DNA from: Neobacillus sp. DY30
GTDB taxonomy: Bacteria > Bacillota > Bacilli > Bacillales > Cytobacillaceae
Assembly: GCF_030123065.1 (NCBI RefSeq)
Contig: NZ_CP126093.1
Span: 5,214,001 to 5,278,000, forward strand
Length of the DNA stretch: 64,000 nt
Reading direction: 5' to 3'
Shown: positions 59,032 through 64,000 of the stretch, one piece after another
Position numbering within the stretch: the first letter of the stretch is position 1
Layout of the letters: each line of letters begins with the position of its first letter
Made by a program: the position numbers and the translations under genes
Notes under the pieces: model-generated
Databases searched by the model: none
Told to the model about the DNA's origin: nothing
Seen by the model: only the letters and a program-made list of their open reading frames with translations

Positions 59032-61098
59032 TTATTTATATAACACATCTAAACTATACTGTTTACCAACCAATAAGTCATATTGGATCAATTTATAATC
59101 TTTCAATAGTTGCTCCTGCTTTTTTGTTGGACTGGTAACAAATTTCCGATCGCTTCCTATTGTGAGATCGCCTTTAAGAGCAGAAATACCCATCTGTTCT
59201 CTTAATTGATCTAGCAGGTTATAGAATGAAGGTTTTTCCATTCCAGCTAACTCATAAATAATTGGTCCTAAATAAAATGGGCTGATAAAATCATATCTCT
59301 CTTGTTTCGAATTAAAATTAGAGTATAGTAACAGTGGTGTTTCCGAATATTTAAACTTGTTTTCTTCAGGGTTTTCATCGTCATAGCCTGCTTCTATATA
59401 TAATGCTTTATTTTCCCCTAGTATGGGTAGATGATCCCCCCAGAACACTACAACAGTTGGTTCGTTTATCGTCTGTAATTCCTCAACTAATAATTGTAAA
59501 GCCTCATCTGATCTTCGAATTCCTTCTGTATAAACTTCTAACATAGGCGTATTACCCGGCGAAAGACCAGAAATTTTTATTTCGTTCTCTTCATACGCTC
59601 CAGCATTATATGGCATATGGTTCTGCATAGATACTGCATGAATAAATAGAGGGTCATCCTGTTCTTTAATGTTATCGAGGATTTCACGGGTCAAGGATTG
59701 GTCGTTAATCACCCTGCCCTCCTGCCGCTCATTATGCTTCATGGATTCTTGGTCTAAAAACTTATCGATACCAAATATGTTATAAACAACATTTCGTTTG
59801 TAAAACACCTTATTAAAAGGATGAATGGCTAGCGTACGATATCCTTTTGCCTCTAAATCACTGATAATCGAGGGAACAAATGATTTTTTATCCATCATTT
59901 CTTGGTAGGGAATCACCCCAGGATTTAAAAACGAGGTACTAAATCCTGTTAAAGCTTCAAATTCAACATTCGCCGTAGCACCTCCAAACACCGGAGATAG
60001 AACGGAGCCAGAAGAATGCTCAGTCATAAGTTGGCGGAGGTTGGGGATCGGATCACTGCTAAACTCTAGATTTAGTTTAGTCGGATCCCAAAAAGACTCA
60101 CTCATTAAATAAATAATATTAGGAGTTCGACCAGTATAAGTTGTTTTGCTAGGCGAGTTGCTTATGTATTTTTGTGCTGTCTGTAAAACCTTTTGCTTCG
60201 AGTACCTTTCAGGTTCTTTGAAACTGTTATTTTGAAGATTTGAAATAAAACCGAACAAAAATCCATTTATTCGATAGTTTTCGATTGGATTCCATTTAAC
60301 AATCGTGACATGATTGTTGGCAACAAAGGACTTCATAAACGTTTTAGGAAAATTTGTATAGGAATACAACATCATAATAGATACAGCAAAAATAATACCT
60401 CTTGTCAGATAACCCATTCTAATATTTCTAAGGACCACTATGGCACATGAAAGAATAAAAACCAAAATCGAAGCCACAAAGATCTGTCTTAATGAAATGT
60501 ATTCGGTAATCATCGGAATTACAGCTTTCATTTGTAAATACTGCTTAAAATCAAATGGATATAATGGTTCCACTCGAATATTCAATTTATTGTAATGAAT
60601 AAACCCTATTACCGTCAGAATAAGGCCAGTAAGAAACGTACTTATATAGACATTACCAATGACCGCAAAGGTTAATAAGAATAGAAAGAATAAATAGAGT
60701 ACTCCTGCAAAATAAATAGTTGGATTCGATATGATCCATTGAACGGTTAAGAGCGAATCCTGTAAATGTTGAAAGTATTGAAAGAAGTAATTTATTAGGA
60801 TGGACGCTCCCAAATAAACCAACAATAAAAAAGCAATTTTAAGCACATGTACCAGCCAAGGTTTATTCTTCTTAATAAATGAAAATATTTTTAATTGCCA
60901 CATCGCACTCGATATAAATACGAAAAATAAAATAACAATCGACATAGCCATTCTTTTTGTATTCACATGCATGGATTCAATTAAAGGAACAATATGAAAG
61001 TTATCTCTAATCATGTAATAGAAAAATAAAACCAACAAAGAAAAAATAAGGTTCGCAGCTATTACTAATAACGTTTTATTAATAAGTGTTTTCAACAA
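59032..61098 (-). CDS. LTA synthase-like phosphoglycerol transferase
   Basis: A 688-residue alkaline-phosphatase-superfamily enzyme. The N-terminal 290 residues hold about eight membrane helices, more than the five of LtaS. The extracellular sulfatase domain has the metal Glu in YLMSESFWDPTK, the Thr nucleophile in GGATANVEFEALTGFS, and FWGDHLP near residue 555. It uses phosphatidylglycerol to add glycerol phosphate to a polymer. A TTG start with GGAG seven bases upstream. Because it lies inside a rhamnose-polysaccharide locus and has its own terminators on both sides, a GacH-like role (glycerol-phosphate decoration of rhamnan) is more likely than LTA synthesis; unproved. Confidence 0.82.
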   Translation of the reverse strand: MLKTLINKTLLVIAANLIFSLLVLFFYYMIRDNFHIVPLIESMHVNTKRMAMSIVILFFVFISSAMWQLKIFSFIKKNKPWLVHVLKIAFLLLVYLGASILINYFFQYFQHLQDSLLTVQWIISNPTIYFAGVLYLFFLFLLTFAVIGNVYISTFLTGLILTVIGFIHYNKLNIRVEPLYPFDFKQYLQMKAVIPMITEYISLRQIFVASILVFILSCAIVVLRNIRMGYLTRGIIFAVSIMMLYSYTNFPKTFMKSFVANNHVTIVKWNPIENYRINGFLFGFISNLQNNSFKEPERYSKQKVLQTAQKYISNSPSKTTYTGRTPNIIYLMSESFWDPTKLNLEFSSDPIPNLRQLMTEHSSGSVLSPVFGGATANVEFEALTGFSTSFLNPGVIPYQEMMDKKSFVPSIISDLEAKGYRTLAIHPFNKVFYKRNVVYNIFGIDKFLDQESMKHNERQEGRVINDQSLTREILDNIKEQDDPLFIHAVSMQNHMPYNAGAYEENEIKISGLSPGNTPMLEVYTEGIRRSDEALQLLVEELQTINEPTVVVFWGDHLPILGENKALYIEAGYDDENPEENKFKYSETPLLLYSNFNSKQERYDFISPFYLGPIIYELAGMEKPSFYNLLDQLREQMGISALKGDLTIGSDRKFVTSPTKKQEQLLKDYKLIQYDLLVGKQYSLDVLYK

Positions 61099-61157
61099 AA
61101 ATCAAACTCCGCTACAATCATCATAAATGCACACAATAATCTTTATTCTTTCCAAAA

Positions 61158-61199
61158 ATTAAAAAAGTATGTTTCTCATTATGAAAAACATACTTTCCT
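61158..61199 (-). terminator. Terminator of the upstream glycosyltransferase operon
   Basis: AAAGTATGTTT / AAACATACTTT stem on the minus strand followed by TTTTAATTTTTGG. Confidence 0.88.
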
Positions 61200-61205
61200 A
61201 AATTC

Positions 61206-61922
61206 CTATTTTTTATTTAAATATGATTTTAAGAGCAAAGAAGAAATTTGAAATCTCCACAGGATTTTTTCTTTTAAGGATGATGTATTCTCAACACTCG
61301 TTACGGTCGCATCATGTCTCCGATAGTAAATCAGATTTTCTGGTATCAGCAAAGCAGATTTATTCATGTCCGCCACCAGCCCAATCCACATATCATGCAT
61401 CGGTACATTCCTTGGAATAGGCAGTATCTTCGTCTTTAATTGATTTCGGAATGACATAGCACAGCCAATATAGCTATTTTTGACGATATTTTTAAGTACA
61501 CCTGCGCGGCTTCCTCTAAATTCGTAAAACGAATCGATCGTCGTATTCAGCTGATTATCGACGACGGTGATATCGGACATAATCATTTGAACTTTAGGAT
61601 TTTTTTCGTAGTACCCCTTAATGGTACTAACTTTTTCAGGTTTCCAAACGTCATCCTGATCACTTAAGAAGATAATGTCATTTTGAGTTCGTTTAATCGC
61701 ATTCTCAAAATTCGAAGTCACTCCTGATTCTTCGTTCATAAATAGCTTTACGCGAGGGTCGTTTTTGATATATCTATCAATAATAGCAATTGTTCCATCT
61801 GAAGAGTGATCATCTGAAATAATTAATTCATCATCACTGCCTAATTGCATCAGAATACTGTCTATTTGCTGTTCGATGTATTTTTCCCCATTATAAGTGG
61901 CCATTGCTACAGAAACCTTCAT
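61206..61922 (-). CDS. GT2 glycosyltransferase, RgpB-like rhamnosyltransferase
   Basis: A 238-residue GT-A enzyme with VSVAMATYNGEKYIEQQIDSIL at the N-terminus, ELIISDDHSSDGT and the IIFLSDQDDVWKPEKV motif that is typical of dTDP-rhamnose-using transferases. C-terminal basic amphipathic segment may touch the membrane. The ATG at 61922 is eight bases after GGTGG; an ATG two codons upstream overlaps the stop of the previous gene. It is the last gene of the operon that enters from the right edge. Confidence 0.82.
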   Translation of the reverse strand: MKVSVAMATYNGEKYIEQQIDSILMQLGSDDELIISDDHSSDGTIAIIDRYIKNDPRVKLFMNEESGVTSNFENAIKRTQNDIIFLSDQDDVWKPEKVSTIKGYYEKNPKVQMIMSDITVVDNQLNTTIDSFYEFRGSRAGVLKNIVKNSYIGCAMSFRNQLKTKILPIPRNVPMHDMWIGLVADMNKSALLIPENLIYYRRHDATVTSVENTSSLKEKILWRFQISSLLLKSYLNKK

Positions 61923-61924
61923 TG

Positions 61925-62968
61925 TCATTCACCACCACTTTTCGAATAAAACCCATGCTTATCTTTTTGCGTTAATCCTAATACATCCAATACAAAATAG
62001 TTAATTGAGTATCTCTCTTTCACCTTTTCATCGACAGGAACATAGGGAGTGGTCATAAATTCGGTTGGAACGACCACAGAGCTTCGATCGACAATGCAAA
62101 TATTATTAGGATGATAAAAATCATAATACTCGATATCAGTATTAGTCGTAATGATCTTCTTATTTGCTCCGAGCATTTCGATTGTTCTCATCGTAAGACC
62201 TGTCTGCTTCGGATGCTGAATGTCAACAACAGCCTTAGACTGTTTTAATTTCGCGGTCAATTGTTCGCTTGGCAAACCGACAAAAGAAAAATCAGTGATT
62301 TGACTGCCTTGTAATTCACTTGTTAATAGTTTTCGCTGATAATACATGATCTTACTTGGAATATATAAATAGTAAAAAACGTTTAAGTTATTTTTTTCAA
62401 ATTGCTGTCTTACTTCATTTAATATCAGGTACCGATCACTATGTACGGTACCAACGAAAAATAAATCATAAATGAGTTCAGATTCTTCCTGTGCCAGTTC
62501 TTCATATTCCTTGTCAAAAAACAAAGGTCTAAAGGTCAGTCCAAATTGATCGCAGTCCTTTTTATCAAAGGAAAAGACCTCATCAAATAAATCTAATTTC
62601 TCAAGTGTATTCACTTTATTCGCAACAGAATCCCATAACATCAGTACCAATCTCGCATTAGGGTTCATTTTCCTAACATTTCTCAAAAAAGATTTTGGTG
62701 TCGCTTCTGCCTGGCAAATAAACACGTAATCATAAGTTTTGCCATTAATTTTAGAGGTAATGTCTTCATAATGCTTATTAATCTGTACAGTAACAAAGTT
62801 CCGATTGATTCGCAGCAATGCTTTTGACAGAAAAGTATTGGAAGGGCGCTCATCAAAGTAATCGACTTGAGCACCCATTGCTTCCATTGCCCGCATTATT
62901 TTTTTATGATAATTAAAAAATAATGGACATAAAAACAAAATCTTTTTATTTTTTAGCTGGCCATTCAT
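61925..62968 (-). CDS. CgeB-like GT-B glycosyltransferase
   Basis: A 347-residue protein with the N-terminal half LFLCPLFFNYHKKIMRAMEAMGAQVDYFDERP and a C-terminal half with VVDIQHPKQTGLTMRTIEMLGANKKIITTN, the donor-site pattern of CgeB-like and related GT-B enzymes. Acceptor and donor are not evident. It shares one base with the SDR gene and four with the GT2 gene, so the three are co-translated and belong to the surface polysaccharide locus. Confidence 0.72.
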   Translation of the reverse strand: MNGQLKNKKILFLCPLFFNYHKKIMRAMEAMGAQVDYFDERPSNTFLSKALLRINRNFVTVQINKHYEDITSKINGKTYDYVFICQAEATPKSFLRNVRKMNPNARLVLMLWDSVANKVNTLEKLDLFDEVFSFDKKDCDQFGLTFRPLFFDKEYEELAQEESELIYDLFFVGTVHSDRYLILNEVRQQFEKNNLNVFYYLYIPSKIMYYQRKLLTSELQGSQITDFSFVGLPSEQLTAKLKQSKAVVDIQHPKQTGLTMRTIEMLGANKKIITTNTDIEYYDFYHPNNICIVDRSSVVVPTEFMTTPYVPVDEKVKERYSINYFVLDVLGLTQKDKHGFYSKSGGE

Positions 62969-64000
62969 TACTTGTATAATCCTTTTTTCTTCATTTCTTC
63001 AATCGATTTTTGGTAACGGTCTTCAACAACCTCTTGCTGATTTACCCAATCAACAAATTTGCTGATACCCTCTTCAAAGCTGACTTTTGGTGTAAATCCT
63101 AACTTCTCTTTGATCTTCGTCAAATCTGCAAAGTTATGCCGGATATCACCTAATCGGAAATTTCCGCTGATTTGAATTTCAGTGTCAGACTGATATTTTT
63201 CCTTTAAAACGTTTGCTACTTCAATAACCGTTGTCGGCACACCTGTCCCTACATTGAAGCTTTCAAAGTTTGCTTCTTCCTTTTCAATTCCAAGGATGGT
63301 TGCATCTACGATATCGTCAATAAATACAAAGTCTCTTGATTCTAGACCGTCCTCGAAAATGTTAATGTTATTGTTATTTTTAATAATCGTTGAGAAAATA
63401 GACAGGATTCCTGTATATGGGTTTTTTAATGATTGGCCTGGACCATAAACATTTTGATAACGGTAGCCAACAACGGGAATATTTAAAGATTTACCAACCA
63501 CCATACACATTTGCTCTTGAACTTGTTTGGTAATTCCATAAACAGAAGTTGGATGAATCTTGGTTTCTTCTGTTGTAGCCATAACTTCTACGTCTCGGTT
63601 ACAAATTGGGCATTTAACTTCGAAGTCACCTTTACTCATATCTGCTTCTGTTCTTTCAACAGGGTAAACCGTTCCATGCTCCGTACAGTGATACATTCCT
63701 TCTCCATAAATGGCTCTTGAAGCAGCTACAACAATTTTTTTCACTTGATGTTCTTCATTTGTCAAAATATCTAATAAATTTGAAGTTCCCTTCACATTTA
63801 CATCAATATATTTATTAATTTCATACATCGATTGACCAGTACCTGTTTCAGCCGCTAAATGCACGACGACATCCTGCCCCTTTAAGGCCTTTCTCCAATC
63901 ATCACTATTCACAACATCACCTTTAATAAAGGTAACTTTATCTCTTATTTTTAAGAACAATTCTGACGAGATACCGTCTTCTCCATGAATTTGTGGAGAT
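62968..64000 (-). CDS. NAD-dependent sugar epimerase with Cys-rich insertion, N-terminus off the window
   Basis: An extended SDR whose frame is open to the right edge; the visible 343 residues start with SPQIHGEDGISSELFL, so an internal TTG at 63960 is not the start. The N-terminal Rossmann loop is missing. Seen are VVVHLAAETGTGQSMYE, the catalytic region VAASRAIYGEG...SVYGITKQ (Tyr-x3-Lys) and YRYQNVYGPGQSLKNPY. Between the two catalytic parts is an insertion with HCTEHGTVYP and KCPICNRD, which looks like a zinc-binding loop. Similar proteins are described as dTDP-L-rhamnose 4-epimerases (from memory), which would make dTDP-6-deoxy-L-talose from the rml product. Substrate is unproved. Confidence 0.72.
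   Translation of the reverse strand, partial: SPQIHGEDGISSELFLKIRDKVTFIKGDVVNSDDWRKALKGQDVVVHLAAETGTGQSMYEINKYIDVNVKGTSNLLDILTNEEHQVKKIVVAASRAIYGEGMYHCTEHGTVYPVERTEADMSKGDFEVKCPICNRDVEVMATTEETKIHPTSVYGITKQVQEQMCMVVGKSLNIPVVGYRYQNVYGPGQSLKNPYTGILSIFSTIIKNNNNINIFEDGLESRDFVFIDDIVDATILGIEKEEANFESFNVGTGVPTTVIEVANVLKEKYQSDTEIQISGNFRLGDIRHNFADLTKIKEKLGFTPKVSFEEGISKFVDWVNQQEVVEDRYQKSIEEMKKKGLYK

Overview
This window is a low-GC Gram-positive chromosome segment, most likely from a spore-forming Bacillaceae. The nag, yvl, uvrBA/csbA, minJ, ctpB, ftsEX, cccB, yvjA, prfB, secA, hpf, comF, degV/degU/degS, yvyE, tagO gene content and much of its order match the Bacillus subtilis arrangement. A CotF-like coat protein, a competence locus and candidate SigW/SigB promoters support this. 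No tRNA, rRNA, insertion sequence or CRISPR array was seen. Species cannot be named from the sequence alone.

Layout. 1-3.7 kb: end of nagA, nagB, nagR, then the opposite-strand yvl envelope genes with a candidate SigW promoter. 3.7-9.1 kb: uvrA, uvrB with a LexA box, and csbA. 9.2-16.1 kb: an accessory metal-homeostasis block with a YcnI-like copper protein, a two-component system, a ycgR/ycgQ pair behind a near-perfect Zur box, a cadC-czcD operon whose operator sits inside its promoter, a GC-rich inverted-repeat element and a predicted permease. 16.2-25.6 kb: minJ, ctpB, an M23 endopeptidase, ftsX, ftsE, cccB, yvjA and prfB (with the programmed +1 frameshift).

25.6-36 kb is the striking part. 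It opens with a DnaA-box cluster and a 45-residue membrane peptide. It then holds four multiheme c-type cytochromes (10, 12, 6 and 8 CxxCH motifs, 36 in all) with a membrane-anchored TPR protein and an NHL beta-propeller. The layout suggests electrons leaving the menaquinol pool through two enlarged NapC/NirT-type membrane cytochromes to secreted cytochromes, as in extracellular or wall-spanning respiration. This is inference; the terminal acceptor is unknown. The block separates secA from prfB, and secA faces opposite to hpf and prfB, so the locus was rearranged relative to the usual hpf-secA-prfB order.

36-41.3 kb: secA, a regular 53-bp tandem repeat of small hairpins flanked by two copies of the same terminator, a stand-alone heme-copper-oxidase-like membrane protein, a DUF1028 protein and hpf. 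41.5-48.2 kb: a CotF-like coat protein, comFC/comFA (no comFB), degV, degU, degS and yvyE. The flagellar block that lies between comFC and hpf in B. subtilis is absent. 48.2-51.5 kb: two TagO paralogs flanking a signal-less amidase that carries an in-frame 72-bp duplication.

51.9-64 kb: a rhamnose-containing surface polysaccharide locus on the minus strand. It has rmlACBD, glycosyltransferases, a Wzy-like polymerase, an acyltransferase, an LtaS/GacH-like phosphoglycerol transferase and, at the edge, an SDR epimerase with a Cys-rich insertion that may be a dTDP-L-rhamnose 4-epimerase.
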